From contig CAMDNE010000006.1 of NCBI GenBank assembly GCA_945902745.1, positions 109,488-173,487 of the forward strand: DNA of 64,000 nucleotides. The letters run 5' to 3'. Shown piece by piece: positions 54,029-63,408 of this stretch (the stretch's first letter is position 1; every line of letters starts with the position of its first letter). Under the pieces are notes generated by a model. It did not search any database. It saw nothing but the letters and a program-made list of their open reading frames with translations, and had not been told where the DNA came from. The position numbers and the translations under genes are program-made. This DNA is from Chitinophaga pinensis (GTDB taxonomy: Bacteria > Bacteroidota > Bacteroidia > Flavobacteriales_D > Crocinitomicaceae).

Positions 54029-56467
54029 ATGAAAACACTAATACTTTTTATCATCTTAACATTGTCTTTGAATCTGTTTTCCCAAGGGACCCAAACAGTT
54101 CGTGGAAATGTATTTGATTCTGAAACAAATTTTCAATTTTCCGGTGCAAAAATTGAAATTTTTGTAGACACTATTAATAGATATCGGGCTATTTCAGACC
54201 TTGACGGGAAATTTGCAATAGAAAATGTTCCTGTTGGAAAATATCAAATGGAAGTTAAATACGCTTCTTATGATACAAAAACGGTAACTATTGAAGTAAA
54301 CTCTGGTAAAGAAACAATTGTCAATATACCAATGAGCGAACGCATTATTACAACTGAGGAAGTGAAAGTTACTGCTCGAAAAAAAGGTGAAGTAATCAAT
54401 GAACTTGCCACAGTTTCAGCTCTGCAATTCAGTGTTTCAGAAACAAATCGTTATGCTGGTTCAAGAGGTGATCCCGCGCGTATGGCATCAAATTTTGCAG
54501 GGGTGCAAGGTGCTGACGATTCGCGTAATGATATTATTATTCGTGGGAATTCACCTTTGGGTGTAGTGTATAAAATTGAAGGCGTGGACATTCCTAACCC
54601 ATCTCACTTTGCTGTTTCAGGAAGTACTGGGGGACCTGTGTCTATTTTAAACAATAAAATTCTAGGTAATTCAGACTTTTTCATGAGTGCTTTTCCTGCT
54701 GAATATGGCAATAGTACATCTGGCGTTTTTGACCTGAAATTAAGAAGTGGAAATATGAATAAGCATGAGTTCTCAGGACAGTTTGGCTTTCTTGGAACTG
54801 AATTTATGGCAGAGGGACCTATGAGCAAAAACAATCGTTCGAGTTATCTAATAATGGGCCGTTATTCAACGCTTAGCTTATTTAACAAATTGGGAATAAA
54901 CATTGGCACTGATGCTGTTCCTGTTTATGGTGATGCTGCATTTAAATTCAATTGGTTATTGAAAAAAGGTGGATCTCTGTCTTTTTACGGTATGGGAGGA
55001 GCAAGTAACATAGATATTATGGTTTCAGATAAAACCACAGTAACAGAAGATCTATATGGTGAAGGAGATAGGGATCAACATTTTGGAACACAAATGGGAG
55101 TTAGTGGATTCAATTATAAGAAAACTCTTTCCGAAAAAACATTTATAACTTCAACTGTTTCTTTTTCATATGAGCAACAAAATTCACATCATGAATACAT
55201 TTATGGCAGAGCATTGAATGCAACAAAAGATTCAATTGTTTATGACCACTTAGGAAGCATAATGGGCTTCAAGTTCCAAACTATCAAGACCTCTGGTTAT
55301 GTTGCGATTAATCATAAAATAAATAGCAAACATTTTATTAAAGCAGGTTTTAATATCGATGTTTTCCAAATGAATCAAATCGATACCGCAAAAACATTAG
55401 TTACTGATAGTATATTTGTAAAGCGTTGGGATTATAAAGGAACAGCTGCATTAATCCAACCATTTCTTCAATGGAAATATAAAATTTCTGCAGCGATGGA
55501 TTTCACAGCAGGTTTGCACAGTCAATATTTTTCACTTAGTAATAGTTTGAGTCCAGTTGAGCCTCGTCTTGGATGGAAATACAGAATGAAAGGAAATCAA
55601 TCTGTTTTCGCAGGAGCAGGAATGCACAGTTCAACTCAACCTTTATATACATACACTTACAATAAATTTGATGCAAGTGGGAACAAAATATATCACAACA
55701 TCAATATGGGTTTTTCGAAAAGTATTCATTACGCTTTAGGGTATGAAAAATCCATTAAAAAAGGATTTAATATTCGTACAGAAGTATATTATCAACAACT
55801 ATATAATATCCCTGTTACAGTAGCTCCATCTGCATTTTCTTTGATTAATATGGGTAGTGGGTTTTCAAGATTCTTTCCGGATTCATTGCAAAATACTGGA
55901 ACTGGAACCAACTATGGAATTGAATTAACTGTTCAAAAATATTTTGACAAGTCGTTCTTTCTTTTATTCTCAGGTTCTTTGTATGATTCAAAATACAAAG
56001 GAAGTGATGGTGTTGAGCGCAATACTTCCTACAATGGTACCTATGTTGCAAATTTACTTGGTGGCAAAGAATTTAAATTAAATGCAAAACAATCTATTTC
56101 TCTAGGAATGAAAATAACCGTAGCTGGAGGAAAAAGATATGGATATGTTGATGTTGCAAAATCTACCTTGTTAAATGACGTTATTTTTCGTGATTCTGCT
56201 TTCAACGAAAGACAATTCAATGATTATTTTAGATTTGACTTAAAGATAAACTGGAAATACAATGCCGCTAAAGTAACACATGAAATTGGTATAGATTTAG
56301 TGAATTTAACTGGACAGAAAAATTTACTTGGATTGGCATACGCTCCGAGTTTGGATCCAACAGTTACAAGCTCTCCAGGTTATGAGCCTACAACTCAAAA
56401 GACTCAATTAGGATTCCTTCCGCTATTTTATTATAAAATTGACTTTAGTATCAACAAGAAAAAATAA
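54029..56467 (+). CDS. TonB-dependent receptor with carboxypeptidase-regulatory-like domain
   Basis: 812 residues. After a signal peptide (about 1-19), residues about 22-105 are the regulatory-like beta-sandwich (VRGNVFDSETNFQFSGAKIE). A plug follows (about 115-230, RNDIIIRGNSPLGVVYKIEGVDIP, FPAEYGNSTSGVFD), then a barrel to the end. It imports a large nutrient by TonB energy. There is no SusD gene next to it, so it is not a typical glycan pair. Many Bacteroidota have such orphan receptors. Confidence 0.94.
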   Translation: MKTLILFIILTLSLNLFSQGTQTVRGNVFDSETNFQFSGAKIEIFVDTINRYRAISDLDGKFAIENVPVGKYQMEVKYASYDTKTVTIEVNSGKETIVNIPMSERIITTEEVKVTARKKGEVINELATVSALQFSVSETNRYAGSRGDPARMASNFAGVQGADDSRNDIIIRGNSPLGVVYKIEGVDIPNPSHFAVSGSTGGPVSILNNKILGNSDFFMSAFPAEYGNSTSGVFDLKLRSGNMNKHEFSGQFGFLGTEFMAEGPMSKNNRSSYLIMGRYSTLSLFNKLGINIGTDAVPVYGDAAFKFNWLLKKGGSLSFYGMGGASNIDIMVSDKTTVTEDLYGEGDRDQHFGTQMGVSGFNYKKTLSEKTFITSTVSFSYEQQNSHHEYIYGRALNATKDSIVYDHLGSIMGFKFQTIKTSGYVAINHKINSKHFIKAGFNIDVFQMNQIDTAKTLVTDSIFVKRWDYKGTAALIQPFLQWKYKISAAMDFTAGLHSQYFSLSNSLSPVEPRLGWKYRMKGNQSVFAGAGMHSSTQPLYTYTYNKFDASGNKIYHNINMGFSKSIHYALGYEKSIKKGFNIRTEVYYQQLYNIPVTVAPSAFSLINMGSGFSRFFPDSLQNTGTGTNYGIELTVQKYFDKSFFLLFSGSLYDSKYKGSDGVERNTSYNGTYVANLLGGKEFKLNAKQSISLGMKITVAGGKRYGYVDVAKSTLLNDVIFRDSAFNERQFNDYFRFDLKINWKYNAAKVTHEIGIDLVNLTGQKNLLGLAYAPSLDPTVTSSPGYEPTTQKTQLGFLPLFYYKIDFSINKKK

Positions 56468-56470
56468 CTT

Positions 56471-57346
56471 TTACCAATGCGGGCAACTGTTGCAATCATT
56501 GGTTGGACGAATATATAACAAGATTCCCAATGCATTATCGAACGAAGTATATCCAAACTTTTGTTTTGCTATAGCATTGGGTTCATTGTTTCTCGTTGGC
56601 ACATGAATTTGCTGCATGTAACCGCCACTAAAAGTAGATTGTATAAATAGATGCTTAAAAAACTCTAACCTCACTCCTGCTTGCGCAGAAAAAGCAAGTC
56701 CTGTCATATATGAAGAACTTGTCGTATTTGTTTTTCCAGCAAAAGTGAAATTAGTTGTAGATAATATCCCTCCTAATCCCAAACCAAGATTTGTACTTGC
56801 AACGAACCAATTATTTTTGCCTGCTTCAAACCATCTATCCGTTTTAATAAATTCGAATTTTAAATAATTCAACCCTTTTATTTGATCATAATTAAACGAA
56901 TTTCGGTCAGTAACGATTGGAAAGCTTGAATAAGAGCCATTCCAATTATTCACAGTGTCGATACCTGGATCAATTGTTCCAGACAACAAAACCTCATTCT
57001 TATCTGTAAATGCATATTTCATATGGTCAAAACCAATTGCAATAGCATATCCTTTTCTTATATAATATCCTACTCTAACATTATATTGTGGTAAAGTTAA
57101 TTTAGTAGGATTGAAATAAATCGACGGGTTAAATGGTGTTTTATGATCTGTTGCTTTAGACCCTTTTAAAGTAAAATCATATCCTGTTCCAACAAAGTGA
57201 ATCGTACTTTTTGAATAAGAACTCCTATTATTTCCCCAGTAGGCAAAAAGCGTTCCTTGACCATTGGAAATTTTGGCTTTCCCTTTACTTTTTTGAGCAA
57301 ATAAACCTATTGGAATAAATAATAAGATAATAAAAAATCTCATCAA
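56471..57346 (-). CDS. Outer-membrane or secreted beta protein, unknown function
   Basis: 291 residues with a signal peptide (about 1-17, ending LFAQK). Repeated strands (YNVRVGYYIRKGYAIAIGFDHM, FVASTNLGLGLGGIL, AFSAQAGVRLEFFKHLFIQ) and GILLYIRPTND suggest a barrel. Two cysteines at the end (DCNSC) may pair or bind metal. Its start overlaps the pseudouridine synthase stop by 4 bp, so it is cotranscribed downstream of it. Confidence 0.75.
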   Translation of the reverse strand: MMRFFIILLFIPIGLFAQKSKGKAKISNGQGTLFAYWGNNRSSYSKSTIHFVGTGYDFTLKGSKATDHKTPFNPSIYFNPTKLTLPQYNVRVGYYIRKGYAIAIGFDHMKYAFTDKNEVLLSGTIDPGIDTVNNWNGSYSSFPIVTDRNSFNYDQIKGLNYLKFEFIKTDRWFEAGKNNWFVASTNLGLGLGGILSTTNFTFAGKTNTTSSSYMTGLAFSAQAGVRLEFFKHLFIQSTFSGGYMQQIHVPTRNNEPNAIAKQKFGYTSFDNALGILLYIRPTNDCNSCPHW

Positions 57347-58365
57347 GACATTTTTAAAAATGCAACTTCCTTTTCTGTTAAATGACGGAACATTCCGCGC
57401 GGTAAATCCTTTTTCGTTAAGCTGGAAAATTGAACACGATCCAATTTTACCACTTCATATCCTAAAGCTTCGCACATTCTTCGAACAACTCTGTTTTTTC
57501 CAGAGTGAAGTTCTACGCCTATTTCTCTTGAATTTCCTTCTCTTCCTTCTTTAACAAATTTAGCTACATCGAAATTCGTTTTGCCATCTTCTAAATCAAC
57601 ACCTGAAACGAATTTATCTAAATCCTCTTTTTTAACTGGTTTATTTAATTCAACATGGTAAATTTTCGATGCTTTGTATCGTGGATGTGTCAATTTTTTT
57701 GCTAGATCACCATCGTTTGTAAACAATAAAAGTCCCGTAGTTTCTCTATCCAATCTTCCAACTGGATAAATTCTTTCTCTACACGCTTTATTTACAAGAG
57801 ACATAACAGTTTTTCTTCCTAAAGGATCGTCCATTGTTGTTATAAATCCTTTTGGTTTGTTTAGTAACACATATCTTTTCTTTTCCGCATTAATTGTTTC
57901 GCCATCGTATTGCACAACATCACCAGGTTTTATTTTATAACCCAATTCTAAAACGATTTGTCCATTAATTGAAACTACTCCAGTTTCAATTAGAACGTCC
58001 GCTTCACGACGAGAACAGATACCAGCATTAGCCAAATATTTATTCAAACGAATTTCAAGCTCATTAAAAGATGGAAGAGGATCACCCTTCTTCGCTTTGT
58101 CTTTAAACTCAATGTATTTTCGCTTATCTCTAGCAGAAACTTCCTTCTTAGGTTTTGCAGATTCACTAGCTATTTCGCTAGGATCTTCTTTTTTAAAACC
58201 TTTTGGAAAATCCTTTTTAGCGTTTTTTGGTGCTTCTTTTTTAGCGCCTTTGCTAAATGGAGATGCTTCTTTCTTTTTTGGTTTGAAAGAATCCTTTGTA
58301 GTTTTTGTGGAATTTGATCTCGAAGTACGAGATTTATCTCTTCCGGTATTTTTTGTGTTCATCAC
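57343..58365 (-). CDS. rRNA large-subunit pseudouridine synthase (RluB/RsuA family) with basic extension
   Basis: 340 residues. Residues 1-100 are Lys-rich and disordered (KKEASPFSKGAKKEAPKNAK). The S4 RNA-binding domain lies at about 105-152 (RLNKYLANAGICSRREADVLI). The catalytic domain has YPVGRLDRETTGLLLFTNDG with Asp about 206. It converts a uridine of rRNA (or tRNA) to pseudouridine; the exact site is uncertain. Basic N-terminal extensions are frequent in Bacteroidota members. The second Met (residue 2) is an equal start. Confidence 0.92.
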   Translation of the reverse strand: MMNTKNTGRDKSRTSRSNSTKTTKDSFKPKKKEASPFSKGAKKEAPKNAKKDFPKGFKKEDPSEIASESAKPKKEVSARDKRKYIEFKDKAKKGDPLPSFNELEIRLNKYLANAGICSRREADVLIETGVVSINGQIVLELGYKIKPGDVVQYDGETINAEKKRYVLLNKPKGFITTMDDPLGRKTVMSLVNKACRERIYPVGRLDRETTGLLLFTNDGDLAKKLTHPRYKASKIYHVELNKPVKKEDLDKFVSGVDLEDGKTNFDVAKFVKEGREGNSREIGVELHSGKNRVVRRMCEALGYEVVKLDRVQFSSLTKKDLPRGMFRHLTEKEVAFLKMS

Positions 58366-58406
58366 GAGCAGAATTATTCGACAAAGGTAGTTTAAAAAAC
58401 TATTGG

Positions 58407-58766
58407 TTAAACTATAGGATAAAAAGCATCTTCAATGTGCTCAATTTGAGTACGATAAGAATTGTGTACGATTGAAACAATGTCAAATCGTGTTTCTTTG
58501 TCAATCTCATTTTTACAAATATATTGATTGGCAACTTGAATTATTTGTCGTTGTTTGGATCGCGTAACGGCCCGCCAAGGCTCACCTATTTCTGCAGTTT
58601 GTCTCGTTTTCACTTCTACAATTACTATTTTATCCCCATCCTTTGCAATAATATCTACTTCCAATTTTTTAAAGCGATAATTTTTGTCAAGAATTTGATA
58701 CCCTTTTTTGCTTAAAAAATGTTCCGCCAATGTTTCTCCAAAAATTCCTAATTCAACATGATTCAT
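58407..58766 (-). CDS. YraN/UPF0102 endonuclease-like protein
   Basis: 119 residues, full length. The PD-(D/E)xK-type core is visible as GYQILDKNYRFKKLEVDIIA and KIVIVEVKTRQTAEIGEPWRAV. Function is unproven in most organisms; a role in DNA processing or Holliday-junction-type cleavage is suspected from its fold. Heptamer repeats overlap its start codon. Confidence 0.92.
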   Translation of the reverse strand: MNHVELGIFGETLAEHFLSKKGYQILDKNYRFKKLEVDIIAKDGDKIVIVEVKTRQTAEIGEPWRAVTRSKQRQIIQVANQYICKNEIDKETRFDIVSIVHNSYRTQIEHIEDAFYPIV

Positions 58767-58793
58767 GATTTGTGATTTGTGATTTGTGATTTA
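58766..58793. repeat. Four tandem TGATTTG heptamers at the yraN start
   Basis: TGATTTG three times and then TGATTTA, exactly 7 bp apart, starting at the first base of the minus-strand ATG. The copies occupy the 5' leader or promoter of yraN. They may change expression if copy number varies. Confidence 0.9.
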
Positions 58794-58967
58794 TTTGAAG
58801 TTAAGAAAATTTTCTGAGATTAAACCCGATTATGTTTTCAATAAAGTGCAAAAAGATTGACCTATTTTCAAACTATATCGGCATTATAAAACTGTTATTT
58901 GGACTTAACAATATTTGAGTTTGCTATAAAAACTGAACGTATCTAGTTCACACATGTACTTTGGCGC

Positions 58968-59576
58968 ATGAATAGATTTTTAATCCTTTATAGTTTATTG
59001 CTTTCAACAACTTTGTTCAGTCAAAATAAAATTCTGTTTATTGGAAATATTTCTCAAATCTGTTTTGAAGACACGAATTCAATGATAGAATTGTCTTCAG
59101 ATTTGCCTGACACTTTATCATCCTATTCAGCAATTTTTTTATTTTCTTCTGCACAATCTATTTTGAATGAGAAAAAAGTAGAACAACTTTTACAATTTCT
59201 AAATGGCGGAAATGGCCTTTATTTAGGTTCTGAAAACTGGCCATTACAAGCTGAAAGTAATGTAATGACCAATTTACTTTTTTCTAAAAACGCTTGGGGA
59301 GATTTTAATGAACCTAACGCACAACTTGCAGAAAAAGGAATTTTTAAAGAATCAGCATCAATTCCAGCTGGAACAACCACTGTAGCATTTCCTTTAGATT
59401 ATAGATTAAAAGTTGAAGCTTGGGTAAATGACGAACCTTTGATATTGTCTGGGGAGTATTATAAAGGTAAAATTATTATTGATGGAGGCTATTCAAGATT
59501 TTATTGCAATATTGAAAAAGGTGGAAACAATAATTTTATGTTGAATCAATTTATTGACTTTTTAACAACGCCTTAA
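58968..59576 (+). CDS. Secreted protein of unknown function
   Basis: 202 residues with a signal peptide (about 1-18, ending LFSQN). ILFIGNISQICFEDTNSMIE and YSAIFLFSSAQSILNEKKVEQLLQF, then GGNGLYLGSENWPLQAESN, look like a class I glutamine-amidotransferase-like alpha/beta fold of the ThuA or DUF4350 type without the catalytic Cys. Substrate unknown. It converges with rnc with a 5-bp gap. A near-consensus TACTTTG lies 5 bp before the ATG. Confidence 0.7.
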   Translation: MNRFLILYSLLLSTTLFSQNKILFIGNISQICFEDTNSMIELSSDLPDTLSSYSAIFLFSSAQSILNEKKVEQLLQFLNGGNGLYLGSENWPLQAESNVMTNLLFSKNAWGDFNEPNAQLAEKGIFKESASIPAGTTTVAFPLDYRLKVEAWVNDEPLILSGEYYKGKIIIDGGYSRFYCNIEKGGNNNFMLNQFIDFLTTP

Positions 59577-59581
59577 CGCAA

Positions 59582-60301
59582 TTAAATTTCCCCCATTAAT
59601 TCCAACGTTTCTTTGGCAGCAGCTTGTTCAGCCATTTTTTTAGAACTTCCTTTTCCTCTACCATAATTTGTATTATTGATATTCGCAATAACTGAATATT
59701 CCCAATTCCCACCAATATTTTCTTCTGACAAGATGATAAAATCTAATTTTAATCTTTTCTTCTGACTCCAAATGAATAACTTGGACTTAAAATCTATTTC
59801 TTCCTCTAAGATTCTGTTTAGATCAACATACTTTCTAAATATGTGATGCTGAATACTGTTTTTTACAGCTTCGTATCCCCCATCTAAATAAATTGCTCCC
59901 ATTAACGCTTCAAATGCATTTCCTTCGATAGTTGCAAGATTTATAGATCTGCCCTTGTGATAGTTAATGATTGTTCTTAGTTCCATTGTTTCAGCAATTT
60001 CTCCAAGCGTTTTACGACTCACGACTTTTGACTTAATTTTTGTCAAGTAACCTTCATCTTCAGATGGAAATCGTTGATACAAATATTCCGCTATTACGGC
60101 ATCGAGAATGGCATCGCCTAAAAATTCAAGACGTTCATTGGAAGTGTCTTCGGTCGTATTACTCAAAGATTTATGTGTAACAGCTTGCTGAAAAAAAGAT
60201 ATGTCTTTTGGGCGGTAACCAAACCGTTGCAAAATGAATCGAATTAACTCCAACTCACTTTGTGAGCGTTTCTTTTGAAAGAATGAGAATTTCAGATTCA
60301 A
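59582..60301 (-). CDS. rnc: Ribonuclease III
   Basis: 239 residues. The catalytic signature NERLEFLGDAILDAVIAEYL (about 58-77) is complete, and the second acidic site is in NAFEALMGAIYLDGG. The C-terminal double-stranded RNA-binding domain runs from about 165 and ends GKGSSKKMAEQAAAKETLELM. It cuts double-stranded RNA, including rRNA precursors. It starts directly after the fabF stop, in the order acpP, fabF, rnc. Confidence 0.97.
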   Translation of the reverse strand: MNLKFSFFQKKRSQSELELIRFILQRFGYRPKDISFFQQAVTHKSLSNTTEDTSNERLEFLGDAILDAVIAEYLYQRFPSEDEGYLTKIKSKVVSRKTLGEIAETMELRTIINYHKGRSINLATIEGNAFEALMGAIYLDGGYEAVKNSIQHHIFRKYVDLNRILEEEIDFKSKLFIWSQKKRLKLDFIILSEENIGGNWEYSVIANINNTNYGRGKGSSKKMAEQAAAKETLELMGEI

Positions 60302-61555
60302 TTATCCGATAAATTTCTTCATAATTACACTTGTATTATGTCCACCAAATCCAAACGTATTTGAAATTGCAACATTTACAGTGCGTTTTTGAGCTTCATT
60401 AAATGTGAAATTCAACCTTGGGTCAAATTCCGGATCATCTGTAAAATGATTAATTGTAGGAGGAACGATATCATGTTTTACAGCCATGATACAAGCTATT
60501 GCTTCAATTGCACCTGCTGCACCAAGAAGGTGACCAGTCATTGATTTTGTAGAACTAATGTTCAAATTGTAAGCATGCTCACCGAATACTGCTTGAATCG
60601 CTTTTACTTCAGCAATATCTCCTAGTGGAGTAGATGTACCATGAACGTTCACATAATCAATTGCTGATGGTTCAATATTGGCATCTTCTAAAGCTGCAAG
60701 CATTGTATTTTTTGCACCTAAACCATCTGGATGTGGAGCAGTCATGTGATAAGCATCACCCGACATTCCACCACCGATCATTTCAGCATAAATCTTCGCA
60801 CCACGTTTCATAGCGTGCTCGTATTCCTCTAAAATCAATGCGCCACTACCTTCACCTAAAACAAAACCATCGCGGTCTAAATCAAAAGGACGAGAAGCTG
60901 TTTCTGGTGATTCATTTCTTGTTGAAAGTGCTCTTAAAGCATTGAATCCACCCATTCCCATTTCATTCACTGCTGCTTCAGAACCTCCAGTAACAAAAGC
61001 ATCAGCCTTTCCTAAACGAATGTAATTGAATGCATCAATAATGGCATTTGTTGCAGATGCACATGCCGAAACAGTTACGAAATTTGGTCCACGTAATCCA
61101 TATTTAATTGAAATATGACCAGAAGCGATATCTGCAATCATTTTCGGAATAAAGAATGGATTAAAACGAGGCGTTCCATCTCCAGAGAAGAAGTTTTGAG
61201 CTTCATCTTGGAAAGTTTTAAGCCCACCAATTCCAGAACCCCAAATAACACCAATACGGTCTAAATTTGGGTTTGAATCTAATAGTGCAGAATCCGCCAT
61301 AGCCTCCGTTGCGGAAACCATAGCGTACTGCGAAAATTGGTCTAATTTCCTTGCTTCTTTCCTCTCGATGAACTCTTCGACATCGAAATTTTTTAATTCG
61401 CAAGCAAATTGTGTTTTAAACAAAGTTGCATCGAATTGTTTAATTGGTGCAGCACCACTTGTTCCTTTTAGTAACGCATCCCAGTATTCACCTAATGTGT
61501 TTCCAATAGGCGTAAGTGCACCCATACCTGTTACAACAACTCTTTTTAATTCCAT
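60302..61555 (-). CDS. fabF: 3-oxoacyl-[acyl-carrier-protein] synthase II
   Basis: 417 residues, full length. The catalytic Cys is in VSACASATNAI (about 165), and the two His are in HGTSTPLGD and TGHLLGAAGA. It condenses malonyl-ACP with acyl-ACP in fatty-acid elongation. It lies 34 bp after acpP and directly before rnc. Confidence 0.97.
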   Translation of the reverse strand: MELKRVVVTGMGALTPIGNTLGEYWDALLKGTSGAAPIKQFDATLFKTQFACELKNFDVEEFIERKEARKLDQFSQYAMVSATEAMADSALLDSNPNLDRIGVIWGSGIGGLKTFQDEAQNFFSGDGTPRFNPFFIPKMIADIASGHISIKYGLRGPNFVTVSACASATNAIIDAFNYIRLGKADAFVTGGSEAAVNEMGMGGFNALRALSTRNESPETASRPFDLDRDGFVLGEGSGALILEEYEHAMKRGAKIYAEMIGGGMSGDAYHMTAPHPDGLGAKNTMLAALEDANIEPSAIDYVNVHGTSTPLGDIAEVKAIQAVFGEHAYNLNISSTKSMTGHLLGAAGAIEAIACIMAVKHDIVPPTINHFTDDPEFDPRLNFTFNEAQKRTVNVAISNTFGFGGHNTSVIMKKFIG

Positions 61556-61589
61556 AGAGAATTCTTTGTTAAACCAATAACTATTTCAA

Positions 61590-61826
61590 TTAGTTAGCGT
61601 TCTCTTCGATATAAGAAACTGCGTCACCTACTGTTTGAATGTTTTCAGCTTGATCGTCAGGAATTGCGATATTGAATTCCTTTTCGAATTCCATAATCAA
61701 TTCTACTGTGTCTAGAGAGTCAGCTCCTAGATCATTTGTAAAAGACGCTTCGTTTGTTACTTCGGTCTCTTCAACTCCTAATTTATCTACGATAATAGAA
61801 ATTACTTTTGCTTTGATATCAGACAT
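61590..61826 (-). CDS. acpP: Acyl carrier protein
   Basis: 78 residues. The phosphopantetheine site is Ser 37 in [10 protein letters not shown], with the usual acidic helix II after it. It carries growing acyl chains for fabF, its neighbour. Confidence 0.98.
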   Translation of the reverse strand: MSDIKAKVISIIVDKLGVEETEVTNEASFTNDLGADSLDTVELIMEFEKEFNIAIPDDQAENIQTVGDAVSYIEENAN

Positions 61827-61892
61827 TACTTATTAATTTAAGGGTTAATCAGGGTGCAAAGAAAAAAACAATGCACTAGAAAACAAAATTAT

Positions 61893-62564
61893 TTACTCAT
61901 ATAATTCAATTACTTGCTTTTTTCCTTTTCTTTTTAGGTTGGGAATACGAGCATTTTCGGCTGGATAACCTATTGGAATCAATAAAAAAGGCCGTTCGTT
62001 TATTGGGCGATTTAATGCCTTGGAGATAAAATTCATTGGGCTTGGTGTATGTGTAAGTGCTACTAAACCAACGTTGTGAATGGCTAAAAGGAACATTCCG
62101 ACAGCAATTCCAACCGATTCAGACACATAATAATTGGTTTGTTTTTCCTCTGATTCTACAATGTCATAAACCTTTTTCATGACCACAACAATCCAAGGAG
62201 CAATATCAATAAATTCTTTTTCCCAATTTGTACCTAAGGGAGCCAAATCATTTTTCCATTCTTCCGACATTCTTCCATTGTAGGAAATGAATTCCTCTTC
62301 TTCTGCTAATTTTCTCAAAGTAGATTTTAATTCTTTATTTGAAATAAGGCAAAAGGTCCATGGTTGTTTGTGTGCGCCAGACGGAGCTGTTGAGGCTGTC
62401 ATAATTAAATTTTCCATGATTTCTAAAGGCACTTCTTTTGAAGAAAAATCTCGAACAGATCTTCTTTTATCTGCCCAATTATAAAAGTCTTGAGATTTTT
62501 TAAGCATCTCGTCTTCCATAAAGTTTTCTCCTTCAAAAGGAACAAAATTCTGCTCTTTTTCCAT
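61893..62564 (-). CDS. Nitroreductase-family flavoprotein
   Basis: 223 residues. RRSVRDFSSKEVPLEIMENL binds FMN phosphate, TAPSGAHKQPWTF and FLLIPIGYPAENA are typical of the family, and the arrangement resembles iodotyrosine-deiodinase-like or FMN oxidoreductase members. Substrate unknown. It lies behind acpP with a 66-bp gap. It is probably a separate transcript. Confidence 0.9.
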   Translation of the reverse strand: MEKEQNFVPFEGENFMEDEMLKKSQDFYNWADKRRSVRDFSSKEVPLEIMENLIMTASTAPSGAHKQPWTFCLISNKELKSTLRKLAEEEEFISYNGRMSEEWKNDLAPLGTNWEKEFIDIAPWIVVVMKKVYDIVESEEKQTNYYVSESVGIAVGMFLLAIHNVGLVALTHTPSPMNFISKALNRPINERPFLLIPIGYPAENARIPNLKRKGKKQVIELYE

Positions 62565-62686
62565 CCTTTAATTTAAGTTAGGGCACACGTATTTGAAATA
62601 AATTTTTCCTTAATTACTTTTTTTGTCATGGTTTTTGTTCAAAAACTCACGCCAAAAAAGATTAAATATTTTTGTTATCTCATTAC

Positions 62687-62738
62687 ACGACGGACTACAT
62701 CCGTCGTTAAAAACATTTCACTCCTACGGAGTTTTTTA
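62687..62738. other. Two adjacent hairpins, the second terminator-like
   Basis: ACGACGGA/TCCGTCGT with loop CTACA (62687-62707), then ACTCC/GGAGT with loop TAC followed by six T (62720-62737). On the plus strand the second looks like a terminator, yet no plus-strand gene precedes it. It may be the end of a small RNA or a remnant of a mobile element. Confidence 0.55.
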
Positions 62739-62811
62739 TTCTAAGTTAATATCTAAATGCGTATGCCACGTAATTTTATTCTTTAATAAGCTAAATGTAA
62801 TAGATACTTTC

Positions 62812-62819
62812 TAAATTTG
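62812..62819 (+). promoter_or_regulatory. -7 box 4 bp before purN (leaderless type)
   Basis: TAAATTTG matches TAnnTTTG, then GCACC overlapping the ATG at 62824. The transcript start would fall at the ATG. Confidence 0.5.
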
Positions 62820-62823
62820 CACC

Positions 62824-63408
62824 ATGGTTAAAAAGCGATTGGCACTCTTTATTTCTGGAACAGGCAGCAATGCCTTGAATATTATCGATTATTTTCAAAA
62901 TCATTCACAAATTGAAGTTGGTTTTGTGCTGTCAAACAATGAAAATTCACCAGCTATTGCGGTAAGTCAATCAAAGTCAATCGACGTTTTTGTTTGTTCA
63001 AATAATGAAGTTTTGGACGGTAAATATTTAATTGACTTGTGTCAAGATCACGCTATCGATTACATCATTCTTGCTGGATATTTGAAACTAATTCCTGGTG
63101 AATTTATTCAACGTTACTCGGGTCGAATAATCAACGTTCACCCTTCACTTTTGCCAAAATATGGCGGAAAAGGAATGTATGGTGAAAATGTGCATAATGC
63201 TGTTTTAGCGGCAAATGAAACTGAATCGGGAATCAGTATTCATCTTGTAAACGAAAAATTTGACGAGGGAAGACTTTTGGCGCAATTTCATTGTCTTTTG
63301 TCGAATGAGGATTCTCTTGCTTCGTTAAAGAAAAAAATAGCTTATTTAGAACATTCATATTTCCCAGCAGTTATAGAAAAAACCATTTTATCCGAAAATT
63401 ATGTATGA
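62824..63408 (+). CDS. purN: Phosphoribosylglycinamide formyltransferase
   Basis: 194 residues. It adds the formyl group from 10-formyl-tetrahydrofolate in the third step of purine synthesis. SGTGSNALNIIDYF is the phosphate loop. The catalytic Asn and His are in RIINVHPSLLPKYGGKG, and the Asp in KFDEGRLLAQ. Its end overlaps marC by 8 bp. Confidence 0.95.
   Translation: MVKKRLALFISGTGSNALNIIDYFQNHSQIEVGFVLSNNENSPAIAVSQSKSIDVFVCSNNEVLDGKYLIDLCQDHAIDYIILAGYLKLIPGEFIQRYSGRIINVHPSLLPKYGGKGMYGENVHNAVLAANETESGISIHLVNEKFDEGRLLAQFHCLLSNEDSLASLKKKIAYLEHSYFPAVIEKTILSENYV

Noticed and set aside
54029..56467. SusC-type receptor of a polysaccharide utilisation locus
   Set aside because: No susD-like gene and no glycoside hydrolase is adjacent, so it is called only a TonB-dependent receptor.
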